Of a stretch of 64,000 nt of DNA, positions 27,075 to 35,481 are shown in pieces. Every line of letters begins with the position of its first letter. Position 1 is the stretch's first letter. The notes beneath the pieces were generated by a model. The model ran no database searches and had not been told where the DNA came from. It was given only the letters and a program-made list of their open reading frames with translations. The stretch is from Paraktedonobacter carboxidivorans. GTDB lineage: Bacteria; Chloroflexota; Ktedonobacteria; Ktedonobacterales; Ktedonobacteraceae. The stretch covers positions 62,001 through 126,000 of the forward strand of contig JBEVTI010000002.1 of NCBI GenBank assembly GCA_041156125.1. The letters run 5' to 3'. The position numbers and the translations under genes are program-made.

Positions 27075-27994
27075 AAACATTACAGCTTTTTAGTGCAGTG
27101 ACCCGCGCGCGTACTCTGCCAGTTATGGTGATACCAGTGGTCATTGGTACACTTCTAGCCTGGCAACAGGGAAGTGCTTTTTCCTGGTGGCTTTTTCTGC
27201 TCACACTGATTGGAGCACTGGCAGCCCATCTGGGCGCTAACCTGATTAATGACATTTTCGATTTTGAGCAAGGCACTGATCAGGCGGCCTATGATTTGAG
27301 GCTCAGCGGGACCACCATAACCACAGGATCGCCGCTACTCTTAAAGGGACAACTCTCGCTTAAAACATATCGCTGGTTCGCTCTGGATTGTTTCGCCCTG
27401 GCGCTACTCTGTGGAGGAATACTGACCATTTTCCGCCCGTGGGTACTGCTTTTTGCTCTGCCAGGCTTTTTACTGGCGTTTTTCTATGTTGCCCCACCGC
27501 TGCGCCTGGCCTATATCGGACGTGGTCTGGGTGAGGTCGATATCTTCCTTGCTTTTGGTCTGCTACCCCTGGTAGGGGCCTTTTACGTGCAAGCAGGTAC
27601 TGTAACCCCTGTAGCTTTTCTGGTCTCTCTGCCAATTGGCCTCTATACTATGGCAGTGCTCTACTTTCACCATTTTCTGCATTGGCGCGGCGATCAGAAA
27701 GCTGGCAAGATCACGCCAGTTGTCGCTCTAGGCGAACATGGCGCACGGGTGGTAGGAGCGCTAATCCTGGCTATGATCGCGCTGCTGATTATTGTTCTGG
27801 CCTTCACGCGCGTATTACCCTGGTACAGTGTAGTAGCGGCACTGACAGTACTACCAGTTCAACTTGCCTTACGCGAGGCTAATGGAGAACTCAAGTACTA
27901 TTTGAAGCTCATGGCCACGAATATGAACAATAATATACTGGCCGCTCTAATTATTATCGCAGCTCTCTTAGTTAGAGGTTTTGTCCACATCTAA
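27071..27994 (+). CDS. menA: UbiA-family prenyltransferase, probable 1,4-dihydroxy-2-naphthoate polyprenyltransferase (MenA-like)
   Basis: The 307-residue protein has eight or nine TM helices and both Asp-rich motifs of the UbiA superfamily: NDIFDFEQGTD (the N/DxxxD magnesium/prenyl-diphosphate site) and DQKAGKITPVVALG. The superfamily joins a prenyl chain to an aromatic ring in the membrane. MenA is the best fit for menaquinone-using Ktedonobacteria, although other UbiA branches such as heme O or digeranylgeranyl transferases are not excluded. It overlaps the PPOX gene by four bases and starts at GTG. Its TAA stop lies inside the target-site duplication of a downstream MITE. Confidence 0.78.
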   Translation: MKTLQLFSAVTRARTLPVMVIPVVIGTLLAWQQGSAFSWWLFLLTLIGALAAHLGANLINDIFDFEQGTDQAAYDLRLSGTTITTGSPLLLKGQLSLKTYRWFALDCFALALLCGGILTIFRPWVLLFALPGFLLAFFYVAPPLRLAYIGRGLGEVDIFLAFGLLPLVGAFYVQAGTVTPVAFLVSLPIGLYTMAVLYFHHFLHWRGDQKAGKITPVVALGEHGARVVGALILAMIALLIIVLAFTRVLPWYSVVAALTVLPVQLALREANGELKYYLKLMATNMNNNILAALIIIAALLVRGFVHI

Positions 27995-27999
27995 TTACT

Positions 28000-28152
28000 C
28001 AGGGCTGTTGCAAGATCGGGAATAAACCCGGGCAGCGGGAGTGCAGAGGGCGGCCAGCCCCTCTGCCAGGGTTCAGGGTGTCCCCGAAAAAGATGTTTTG
28101 CCCTTTGTTGCGAGCCGCCGCAGGCGGCGAGAGTAATCTTGCAACAGCCCTG
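28000..28152. mobile_element. 153-bp MITE-like element with 17-bp inverted ends and 10-bp target duplication
   Basis: The ends CAGGGCTGTTGCAAGAT (28000-28016) and its exact complement (28136-28152) are perfect 17-bp inverted repeats. TCTAATTACT occurs directly outside both ends (27990-27999 and 28153-28162), a 10-bp target-site duplication. The interior is non-coding and holds two short stems (GCAGAGGG/CCCTCTGC and GCCGCC/GGCGGC). No ORF or transposase. It is therefore a non-autonomous, probably MITE-type element moved by a transposase encoded elsewhere. The left duplication contains the TAA stop of the UbiA gene. Confidence 0.9.
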
Positions 28153-28504
28153 TCTAATTACTACGCTATGGCTGTTTTTCAGCCGTTTATGTGCTATACT
28201 CTAAATATAAACGCGGCTTACCAGGGATAACCCCTACAAATGGCAGGTGGTCTACACCATCAAAGAAAGGGGGAAATAGCGAAGAAGCACTCTGGTTTTC
28301 AACAACTTTATTCCTACGTATTCTCAGATTTGTAGCGCGTCTATCCTAAAATGTCCACAATGGTGTGGAGCACATTGCATCTGACATCAGCAGGCGCTCC
28401 CGCCTGTGGTAAGCAGTACGTGGTCCGCTCGGAACCACGTCGAAACACATGTATCATGGTTGTACGTGTATTGCTTAGTCTTTTGATGAAAGGTGGAAAC
28501 CTTC
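28153..28504 (+). promoter_or_regulatory. Leader region of the acetate permease gene with two stem-loops
   Basis: A possible -10 box TATACT lies at 28195-28200. Downstream, CAGGCG/CGCCTG (28391-28406) and ACGTGGT/ACCACGT (28418-28440) form two stems, and about 65 bp later comes AGGTGG before the ATG at 28505. A leader of more than 200 nt with ordered stems could regulate translation. I do not recognise a known riboswitch class. Confidence 0.35.
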
Positions 28505-29092
28505 ATGGCTCAAATCGCAGCAGAACGCTCTGAAGCAGCCGCTATGGCTACTGCTAATCCCGCCCCACTTGGCCTGGCAGCTTTCGCCCTTACTACCTTT
28601 GTCCTGAGCGCCTCTAATGCAGGCTGGTATACTGAGGCACCAACTGGTGTTATTGGACTGGCTCTCTTCTATGGTGGCCTTGCTCAATTGCTTGCTGGTA
28701 TGTGGGAATTCCGCGCTGGCAACACCTTTGGGGCTGCGGCATTTTCTTCTTATGGTGCCTTCTGGCTGGCCTTTGGCTGGGGACTGCAAAATAACCAGAT
28801 CAAACTCGGTACAGCAGCGATAGGATTTTACCTGCTCGCCTGGGGCATTTTCACATTCCTCTGGTTACTCGGAACATTAAGGACAAACGGGGCTCTTATT
28901 AGCGTATTCCTGTTTTTAACTCTGACCTTTTTTGCTCTGGCTATCGCCAACTTCGGTGGCGGCGCGATCTGGGCACAGATCGGCGGCTATCTAGGCGTCA
29001 TTACGGCTATCCTCGCCTGGTACACCGGAGCAGCTACCATGCTGGCAACGACAAGAAGTCCGGTTCAATTGCCCGTATTCCCAATGAGCTAA
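28505..29092 (+). CDS. Acetate uptake transporter, GPR1/FUN34/YaaH (SatP-like) family
   Basis: ATG 28505 is preferred to GTG 28493 because AGGTGG precedes it. The 195-residue protein has six predicted TM helices. NPAPLGLAAFALTTF matches the signature NPxPLGLxxF of the AceTr family. ASNAGWYTEAP, then GALAQLLAGMWEF-type helices (FYGGLAQLLAGMWEFRAGNTF), complete the channel pattern. The family imports acetate or succinate at the cytoplasmic membrane. It follows the MITE and a long leader and has its own terminator. It is transcribed alone, so regulation is probably at its own promoter. Confidence 0.9.
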   Translation: MAQIAAERSEAAAMATANPAPLGLAAFALTTFVLSASNAGWYTEAPTGVIGLALFYGGLAQLLAGMWEFRAGNTFGAAAFSSYGAFWLAFGWGLQNNQIKLGTAAIGFYLLAWGIFTFLWLLGTLRTNGALISVFLFLTLTFFALAIANFGGGAIWAQIGGYLGVITAILAWYTGAATMLATTRSPVQLPVFPMS

Positions 29093-29100
29093 GCACCAAT

Positions 29101-29127
29101 TAGACTGAGCAATAATTGCTTAGTCTA
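29101..29127. terminator. Terminator stem after the acetate permease
   Basis: TAGACTGAGCAA (29101-29112) pairs with TTGCTTAGTCTA (29116-29127) with one G-U pair and a 3-nt loop, 9 bp past the stop. Confidence 0.6.
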
Positions 29128-29468
29128 GTGAGCTACTATGCAGAGGAGCGAGTTGTCAGCCCGCTCCTCTGTACTGAAATGCTGACACAAATAGTATGTA
29201 TATACCAACACCAGGCGAATTGCACTCTGCTTGATATACCTGGTGGCAACGCGCTTGCTATGCCCATCCAGGTCATTATCCTCTCATTTCTCAACTACCC
29301 TGGCAACAAAACCGATTTATAGTGGGTATACCAATTGGCACTCACGTGCGCATATAGGCGTTTGACCTCGCTCCTAATTTACGTTATAGTAAAGGCGCCT
29401 GCACAAAAATCCACAAAGACAGAACAAGCTTATCCGCACTCATTTAACATGAGTGAAACTGAGGTTTT
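29128..29468. other. Intergenic region before argS
   Basis: About 340 bp without a supported gene. It must carry the argS promoter, but I see no strong -35/-10 pair. Confidence 0.35.
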
Positions 29469-31556
29469 ATGACAATAAGTAAAGAGGTACAGCATATGGC
29501 AGATACGGTGGCGCGGGATATGCAAACATATCTGACGGAGCTGATCCGAGAGGCCATTCTACGTTATCTGGTCCAGGAAGGGCTGAGTATAGAGGTGGAG
29601 CAACTGCCCATTATTCTGGGCTTTTCCGCGCAAGCCAGCTTCGGTGATTATTCAATGCCAGTGATGTCGTGGTCTGGCAAAACAAAGCTGGGACGCCCGG
29701 CCATGCTGATCGCCGAAGCTCTAGCGGAGATCCTGCGCGCTGCACATCATCCAGCGATTGCTGAGATTACCGTGACAAAGCCCGGCTATCTTAATTTCCT
29801 CCTGGATCGTCCGACAATTGGGGGCTCGATCATTGAGCAGGTTCTTGCGCAAGGCGCGAATTTTGGCCAGAATAAAGTTGGCAAAGGCATAAAAGTAATC
29901 GTTGAACATACGGGGATTAATAGCAACAAAGCGGCTCATGTTGGTCATCTGCGCAATTCCTGCATTGGTGATACTGTCGTACGCATGCTACGTTCCCAGG
30001 GCTATAATGTCGAGGCTCAAAATTATATTGACGATTCAGGTGTCCAGGTCGCCGATGTGGTTGTCGGCTTTACGCTGATGCAGCAGGAGCAGGGCAAGCT
30101 TGAGGTACCAGGAGGCAATCAGCCCCAGCCTGGCGAGTCGTTCGACTACTTCTGCTCGCGCGTCTACGTGGCAGTTGGTAAAAAGTACGAAGAACAGCCT
30201 GGATTGTTAGAATTACGTAAAACAGTCCTGCATGCCATTGAACATGGCTCTGATACTGAGAGTGGCCCGGACTTCCCAGGGCTGGCTAATAACCTTTCGC
30301 AGCAGATCGTCCAGGCTCATCTCAAAACTATGGCACGCCTGAACATCACATATAATTTGCTTACATGGGAATCGGCTATCCTGGGTGCGGGGCTCTGGGA
30401 CCGTACCTTCGCCATGCTGCGTGAACGGGGCCTGCTGGAAAAACCTGAGAGCGGTCCAGCTATTGGTTGCTGGATTCTTCCCTTTGGCGACGATGCGAAC
30501 ACAGAAGAAGCAACCAGAGAGAACGAACGCATGCAAGATAAGATCCTTGTGCGTAGCGATGGTACCGCTACCTATACTGCCAAGGATATCGCCCAGCATC
30601 TCTGGAAATTCGGGCTGACCGATGATCCATCAATGGAAGTCCAGTTCCAGTACGCCCTCTGGGGTACTCAACGCGATGGGCAGGCGCTCTGGACCATGCA
30701 GGCACCCGGCAATACAGCTATGGCCAGTCAGGAGGGCAATCCTACACGCTTCGGACACGCTCAGCGCGCTATTAATGTTATCGATATCCGACAATCGTAT
30801 CCACAGCAAGTCGTACGCGAGAGTCTGCGCCGCCTGGGCTATGAAGAGCAGGCAACGAACTTAACGCATATCGGCTACGAGGTGGTGACACTCTCTCGCT
30901 CGACAGCAGCCAGTCTGGGCATTGATACGTCAGATGGACGCAACTTCTATCCTATGTCTGGTCGCAAAGGCATCGAGATTAAAGCCGATGATCTGATTAA
31001 TACCGCTGTAGAGAATGTGCTCGCGTATATGGAAAAAACCGGCAAAAAGCGCGAGGAAAGTGCTAAAACGGCGGCAATCCTGGCAGCTTCGGCGATCCGC
31101 TACTTTATGATCCGCTTCGGCCTGCAACAGGTTATTGCCCTGGATATAGATGAGGCGCTGCGCCCGAACGGTGAAACGGGCGTCTACCTGCAATACGCTT
31201 ATGCCCGCGCCAATACGATTTTGCGTCGCCTGCGCGAGGCAAACTACAGTGAGCCGGAACGCCTGGAAAGCTTGCCCGATGCGCTGGAGCAGAGTGAGTG
31301 GGAATTACTGCGTCACATTGATGCTTACCCACGCCGCCTGGCTGAAACCGTTACACAGCTAGCACCCAATACGCTGGCCAGTTACGCTTTTGACCTGGCC
31401 TCGCATTTCAGCGACTTCTACGAGCATACCTCGAAAATCAAGGACGAGACCGATGAACGTATCAAAGCGTTCCGCACACACCTGGTGCGGGCCACAGCTC
31501 AGACTATGGGCAACGTTCTACATGTGCTCGGCTTTATTCCTCTGGAAGAAATTTAA
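29469..31556 (+). CDS. argS: Arginine--tRNA ligase
   Basis: Class I tRNA synthetase of 695 residues (686 if it starts at 29496). The HIGH-type motif is HVGHLRN near residue 160, in the ArgRS context VEHTGINSNKAAHVGHLRN. The N domain, the catalytic Rossmann core (QNYIDDSGVQVADVV), the second signature MSGRKGIEI and a C-terminal anticodon-binding helical bundle (YAYARANTILRRL) are present. It charges tRNA-Arg in the cytoplasm. Both start ATGs have plausible ribosome-binding sites: GAGG before 29469 and AAAGAGG 8 nt before 29496. It is not in an operon. No frameshift or missing catalytic residue. Confidence 0.96.
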   Translation: MTISKEVQHMADTVARDMQTYLTELIREAILRYLVQEGLSIEVEQLPIILGFSAQASFGDYSMPVMSWSGKTKLGRPAMLIAEALAEILRAAHHPAIAEITVTKPGYLNFLLDRPTIGGSIIEQVLAQGANFGQNKVGKGIKVIVEHTGINSNKAAHVGHLRNSCIGDTVVRMLRSQGYNVEAQNYIDDSGVQVADVVVGFTLMQQEQGKLEVPGGNQPQPGESFDYFCSRVYVAVGKKYEEQPGLLELRKTVLHAIEHGSDTESGPDFPGLANNLSQQIVQAHLKTMARLNITYNLLTWESAILGAGLWDRTFAMLRERGLLEKPESGPAIGCWILPFGDDANTEEATRENERMQDKILVRSDGTATYTAKDIAQHLWKFGLTDDPSMEVQFQYALWGTQRDGQALWTMQAPGNTAMASQEGNPTRFGHAQRAINVIDIRQSYPQQVVRESLRRLGYEEQATNLTHIGYEVVTLSRSTAASLGIDTSDGRNFYPMSGRKGIEIKADDLINTAVENVLAYMEKTGKKREESAKTAAILAASAIRYFMIRFGLQQVIALDIDEALRPNGETGVYLQYAYARANTILRRLREANYSEPERLESLPDALEQSEWELLRHIDAYPRRLAETVTQLAPNTLASYAFDLASHFSDFYEHTSKIKDETDERIKAFRTHLVRATAQTMGNVLHVLGFIPLEEI

Positions 31557-31902
31557 ACAATTTTCTATACGACAGGGGTTATGCCGAATTTAGCCAGCGT
31601 TGGCGCTCCCTTATATGGACTCCCTCCCTGGCACTGGCGAATCTCGTAGAGGTTGTGTTGAGCAGTAGCTGGTTGAAGATTGGCCAGCCATTGCTCAGCA
31701 AGAAGGAACGAGTTGCTACGGGCTTCGCTGCCTACAACAGGAGTTTGCTAATGCCAGAAAAATCCGTGTAAAACATTTCTTTCAGCTCTTCCCTGCTGAA
31801 AGGGGAGAGTTTGTTGCGGGCAAAAAAGCATTGGAAATACAAAAAGCGGCTGCGCGAAAATCAGGAATAATTCCTATCTTATAGAATGTGGAGAGAATGT
31901 AC
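31557..31902. other. Intergenic region between argS and the lactonase gene
   Basis: About 345 bp with no supported gene, repeat or strong stem-loop. Confidence 0.35.
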
Positions 31903-32973
31903 ATGGCTTCACAGCAATACATGCTCTATCTTGGCAGCTACGCCAAAGCTGAGCAAGCGGGCATTTACGCCTTCCATTTTGCGAGTCCATCCGGGCAACT
32001 CACGCCCCGCTGGTCGTTTGCTGGCATTGTTAATCCATCCTTTATTGCGCTCCATGCTAACAAACGCTGGCTTTTCGCGGTAAGCGAGATGAGCTTACAT
32101 AGTGATGGCCGTTCAGGCGAAGTCTGGGCGCTAGATCTGGCCGAGCAGGGAACAGAGAGTCAGCCACACGAGATCAATCACCAACCGAGCAATGGCGACT
32201 GGCCATGCCACTTGACGATCGATGCTAGCGGGCGCTGGATACTGGTCTCCAATTATCAGAGCGGCAATATAAGTGTCTTCCCGATCCTGACAAACGGGGC
32301 GCTGGGTACCCTCGCTGAGAATGTACAACACAGCGGCCATGGGCCTAATCCTGAACGCCAGGAGGGTCCACACACCCATTCAACAATCTTCACACCCGAT
32401 CAGCGCTTTGTGGTTGTGGCTGATCTGGGTAGTGATCAACTGGTGATCTACACTTTCGATACAACCAACGGCAAACTGAGCGAGCACGGGCGCGTCCACT
32501 GCCCACCTGCCTCCGGGCCGCGGCACATGGCTTTTCACCCTACTGGACAGCAATTCTATGTCTCGTTTGAACTCAATAATACTGTGACTGTCTATAACTA
32601 TGATGCCATACAGGGCACTTTCAACGCGCGCCAGACCCTCTCAACTCTGCCGCCCGACGCACATGAAAACACAGCGGCGGATATTCATCTCACCCCGAAT
32701 GGTAGCCTGCTCTATGTCTCCAACCGCGGCAATGAGAGTCTGGCTATCTATACGATTACAACTGGCGGCTTGCTAGAACTGCTGGCGATTGTTCCCTGTG
32801 GCGGTCTTTGTCCACGCAATTTTGCCTTTGATCCCACAGGCCATTTTGTGCTTGTTGCTAATCAGCATAGCGATGAACTAACAGTCTGGCCTCTGCTCAA
32901 TAGCTCGTCTGAGCCCGGCCAACCACCGGCACAGATAGCCATTCCAGGCGCTTCATGTGTACGATTTGGCTGA
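31903..32973 (+). CDS. Lactonase-family beta-propeller protein (6-phosphogluconolactonase type)
   Basis: ATG 31903 follows GGAGAG at 7 nt; GTG 31888 and ATG 31897 are alternatives. The 356-residue protein is a seven-bladed propeller of the YbhE/Lactonase family: YLGSYAKAEQAGIYAFHF, SNYQSGNISVFPIL, GPRHMAFHPTG, YVSNRGNESLAIYTI and NQHSDELTVWPLL. The family includes 6-phosphogluconolactonase and carboxy-cis,cis-muconate cyclase, so the substrate is uncertain. No signal peptide is seen, which favours the cytoplasmic pentose-phosphate role. It ends in a rho-independent terminator. Confidence 0.8.
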   Translation: MASQQYMLYLGSYAKAEQAGIYAFHFASPSGQLTPRWSFAGIVNPSFIALHANKRWLFAVSEMSLHSDGRSGEVWALDLAEQGTESQPHEINHQPSNGDWPCHLTIDASGRWILVSNYQSGNISVFPILTNGALGTLAENVQHSGHGPNPERQEGPHTHSTIFTPDQRFVVVADLGSDQLVIYTFDTTNGKLSEHGRVHCPPASGPRHMAFHPTGQQFYVSFELNNTVTVYNYDAIQGTFNARQTLSTLPPDAHENTAADIHLTPNGSLLYVSNRGNESLAIYTITTGGLLELLAIVPCGGLCPRNFAFDPTGHFVLVANQHSDELTVWPLLNSSSEPGQPPAQIAIPGASCVRFG

Positions 32974-33010
32974 GATGTGAAAACCAATCCGTTGTAATAA
33001 TAATTATCCG

Positions 33011-33031
33011 GGAGGTCCAGGGCCTCCTTTT
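33011..33031 (+). terminator. Rho-independent terminator after the lactonase gene
   Basis: GGAGGTCC and GGGCCTCC form a compact stem directly followed by TTTT, 37 bp past the stop. Confidence 0.7.
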
Positions 33032-33107
33032 GCGCGTTATTCAACGGGAGTTGATATGACTATTCTTGACGCTGAAAAGGCCTTGCACTGTTCAACAAGT
33101 GGAGGAT

Positions 33108-33136
33108 TTGACAATCCCTGGTCTTATGGATAGAAT
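33108..33136 (+). promoter_or_regulatory. Consensus promoter of the tetR gene with operator half-site
   Basis: TTGACA (33108-33113) and TAGAAT (33131-33136) are 17 bp apart. The spacer contains GGTCTTAT (33120-33127), identical to one half of the 40-bp palindrome at 34348-34387, consistent with autoregulation by the TetR protein. Confidence 0.65.
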
Positions 33137-33177
33137 TTTAGACAGATCTCTCCGTTTGCGACTATAAAGGGGCAACT

Positions 33178-33777
33178 ATGAGCAAAGGCGAAACAACCCG
33201 TCAGATGATTCTGGAACGCTCGGCTCCGCTTTTCAACCAGCAGGGATACGCTGGCGTTTCCCTCAGTGATATTATGCGCGTTACTGAACTGGAAAAAGGC
33301 GGCATCTATAACCATTTCACGAGTAAAGAGCAAATAGCTCTAGCCTCTTTCGACTATGCCTGGGAACTGGTTCAGCGGCATACTCGCCTGGCGCTCGCTG
33401 ATAAAAAACACGCGCTAGACCGGCTCTACGCCTTTGCAGCGGCCTTTCTGGATCTGGCTAACGATTCACTCTTGCCCGGTGGTTGTCCTATTACGAATGC
33501 CGCTATCGATGCTGATGATACGTTTCCAGCTCTGCGTGCGCGCGCGCGAATGGCTATGGATGTCTGGCGCACAAGCTTGCAACGTATTATCACGCGCGGC
33601 ATTGAGCGCGAGGAGATTCTTGCCACTACAGACGCTGATGCCTTCGCGACACTCTTTATCGCTACTCTTGAAGGCGCGGTGATGCTCAGTAAACTCTACA
33701 GCGATCTACGCTATATCCACCACGCAATCGCGCACATCAATAGTTGTATTGAGGCTATTGGGCTGCCGCGCCTCTGA
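33178..33777 (+). CDS. TetR-family transcriptional regulator
   Basis: The 199-residue protein starts with a TetR HTH: RQMILERSAPLFNQQGYAGV, SLSDIMRVTELEKGGIYNHF and TSKEQIALASF. A ligand-binding helical domain with PGGCPITNAA follows. Such proteins are homodimeric repressors released by small hydrophobic ligands. It converges on the thioesterase gene. The perfect palindrome with the core AGACCGATCGGTCT upstream of that gene is a typical TetR operator, and its own promoter holds half of that sequence. Inferred targets are the thioesterase and LLM oxidoreductase genes, and itself. Confidence 0.94.
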   Translation: MSKGETTRQMILERSAPLFNQQGYAGVSLSDIMRVTELEKGGIYNHFTSKEQIALASFDYAWELVQRHTRLALADKKHALDRLYAFAAAFLDLANDSLLPGGCPITNAAIDADDTFPALRARARMAMDVWRTSLQRIITRGIEREEILATTDADAFATLFIATLEGAVMLSKLYSDLRYIHHAIAHINSCIEAIGLPRL

Positions 33778-33810
33778 AATTTCCTTGAACCACAAGCAAT
33801 AAACTGATTT

Positions 33811-34341
33811 CTATGGGCGCAACAGCATACAGGTTGTGGTCCCATGCGCGTATAATTTCCCTGATGCGTCAGTGATGCGTCCTTGCGCTGTAGCTGTTCG
33901 CCCACCAAGATAGATCATTTCCCCGGCACAATAAATCATACCTGTGCTTTCTGTAAGCGCGCGCAGATAGTTGACCTTGATTTCCAGAGTCGTATACCAT
34001 TGCCCTATCTTCAAGACGGATTGCACCGTACAACCCATAGCTGAGTCTAACAAGGTTGCCGCCACGCCTCCGTGTACGGTGCCAAGGGGGTTGTAGTGAT
34101 ATTCCTCGGGCTGCAAAGAAAAAACTACACGTCCCTCGCTCACTTCCTGAATGTTCATATTTAGCAGCACAGCTATCGGTGGCGACGGCAATTCTCCCCG
34201 CTGAATGGCCTGCAAATAGGCCAGCCCACTTAGCGTCTTGCCCACACGCACCATTTCCGCTGGATCTTCCCAACTAAATGCCCGGCTACGACTTTTTTGC
34301 TCTTCACTCATTTCTGGCTTGTACTCCCTTTTGTTGACCAC
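33811..34341 (-). CDS. PaaI-type hotdog thioesterase
   Basis: The protein is 176 residues from GTG 34341, or 166 from ATG 34311, which lies 12 nt after an AAGGGAG run. The hotdog fold is marked by YHYNPLGTVHGGVAATLLDS, with the HGG helix start, and by a second half ending AQGRITDASGKLYAHGTTTC. PaaI-type thioesterases hydrolyse acyl-CoA, often aromatic or hydroxylated. A perfect palindrome lies within 10 bp of the GTG start, so TetR repression of this gene is the simplest reading. It converges on tetR, with stops 31 bp apart. Confidence 0.85.
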   Translation of the reverse strand: MVNKREYKPEMSEEQKSRSRAFSWEDPAEMVRVGKTLSGLAYLQAIQRGELPSPPIAVLLNMNIQEVSEGRVVFSLQPEEYHYNPLGTVHGGVAATLLDSAMGCTVQSVLKIGQWYTTLEIKVNYLRALTESTGMIYCAGEMIYLGGRTATAQGRITDASGKLYAHGTTTCMLLRP

Positions 34342-34347
34342 ATAAAG

Positions 34348-34387
34348 AGGTTCTAGAATAAGACCGATCGGTCTTATTCTAGAACCT
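34348..34387. promoter_or_regulatory. 40-bp perfect palindrome, TetR-type operator
   Basis: Symmetric about 34367/34368, with core AAGACCGATCGGTCTT. The core matches the AGACCG-N-CGGTCT shape of many TetR-family boxes, such as the NemR box. It lies between the LLM oxidoreductase stop and the thioesterase start. There is no T-run, so an operator fits better than a terminator. A copy of half the site is in the tetR promoter. Confidence 0.7.
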
Positions 34388-34434
34388 TCAGGAGTTGCCT
34401 GTCAAGGGCAAAAGCGCGGCGCTTTTGCTGGCCG

Positions 34435-35295
34435 TTATTCAGCAAATTCCTTTTGCAGTGGCTGAATGATCTCTGCATCCAGACGCTGGACGATATCATT
34501 GGGATACGGAAAACGCAGACCAAAGACCAGGTGAGTAGCTCCAGCCTTGATAAAGTCGCGTGTTTGCGTATAAGTTGTCGGGAGATCCTGAGCATTGACA
34601 TGAACCTGGACGGAGCGCTGAATGGCATGTGGATCACGTCCTATCGCGGCACAATGCTCATCAAGAGTCGCGGATTTTTGTTTAAAAAAGTCTATATCAC
34701 CGTTTACGAAGTTCCAGATATCGGCATACTGAGCAACAATGCGCAATGTCAGCTTCTCGCCGCTACCTCCAATTACAATAGGGGGAGTCGGCTTCTGCAC
34801 GGGCTTGGGCTCACAATAGGCATCTTTGATCTGGTAATAACGTCCCTCAAAGCTCGGAGCCGTCTCCGTCCACATGCGTTTAATAATCTCGCATGCCTCG
34901 CCCAGTCGCCTGATACGCTCACCAGGAGCGTATAGAGGAATACCGTATGAACTATGCTCAGTCTCATTCCAGCCCGCACCTATGCCAAAATCCAGGCGCC
35001 CTCCCGAAATGACATCGACTGTCGCGCCAATGTTCGCCAGCACAGCTGGATGCCGGTATGTGTTGCCAGTAACCATCAGGCCGAGGCGCACCCGGCTGGT
35101 TAGAGCAGCGAAGGCGCTCAGCAAGGACCAGCCCTCTAGACAAGGGCCGCTTATGTCGCCATGGATGGGCATGAAATGATCGAACAGCCAGGCATGTTCA
35201 ATTGATGGGGTGGCATCAGCTGCCAGCCAGACCTGCTTCATGGCCTCGTAAGTCGTATTCTGAGGCGCAGTTTTTATACCAAAACTGAGTTGCAC
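34435..35295 (-). CDS. LLM-class flavin- or F420-dependent oxidoreductase
   Basis: The 286-residue protein begins at GTG 35295, after GAGAGGG 6-8 nt upstream. It has the luciferase-like monooxygenase barrel: FGIKTAPQNTTYEAMKQVWL, WSLLSAFAALTSRVRLGLMV, GGRLDFGIGAGWNETEHSSY and PIVIGGSGEKLTLRIVAQYAD. Family members use FMNH2 or reduced F420 to oxidise or reduce small molecules, including F420-dependent dehydrogenases. The loop after GAGWN typical of F420 binders suggests F420, but FMN is possible. It lies directly upstream of the palindrome and thioesterase and may form one TetR-controlled unit with them. The substrate is unknown. Confidence 0.85.
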   Translation of the reverse strand: MQLSFGIKTAPQNTTYEAMKQVWLAADATPSIEHAWLFDHFMPIHGDISGPCLEGWSLLSAFAALTSRVRLGLMVTGNTYRHPAVLANIGATVDVISGGRLDFGIGAGWNETEHSSYGIPLYAPGERIRRLGEACEIIKRMWTETAPSFEGRYYQIKDAYCEPKPVQKPTPPIVIGGSGEKLTLRIVAQYADIWNFVNGDIDFFKQKSATLDEHCAAIGRDPHAIQRSVQVHVNAQDLPTTYTQTRDFIKAGATHLVFGLRFPYPNDIVQRLDAEIIQPLQKEFAE

Positions 35296-35481
35296 GTTTT
35301 TCCCTCTCTAAATCAGTGTGCTCTGATCCTGCACAGGTGAGATATAAATAAATCTCACTTTATAGTACCACAAATCGCATGATTCTATAGAAAAGTGTGC
35401 AGCTTTTTCTTTACGTGTAGCAAATATATAGCAAACTCCTTGCTACACGCTACTTCGCGCTCTCTGTTGGATGGTGCCTTG

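Noticed and set aside
28000..28152. Calling the element a full insertion sequence
   Set aside because: It is only 153 bp with no transposase frame.
34348..34387. Reading the 40-bp palindrome as a rho-independent terminator
   Set aside because: There is no T-run on either side, and the core matches TetR operators with a half-copy in the tetR promoter.
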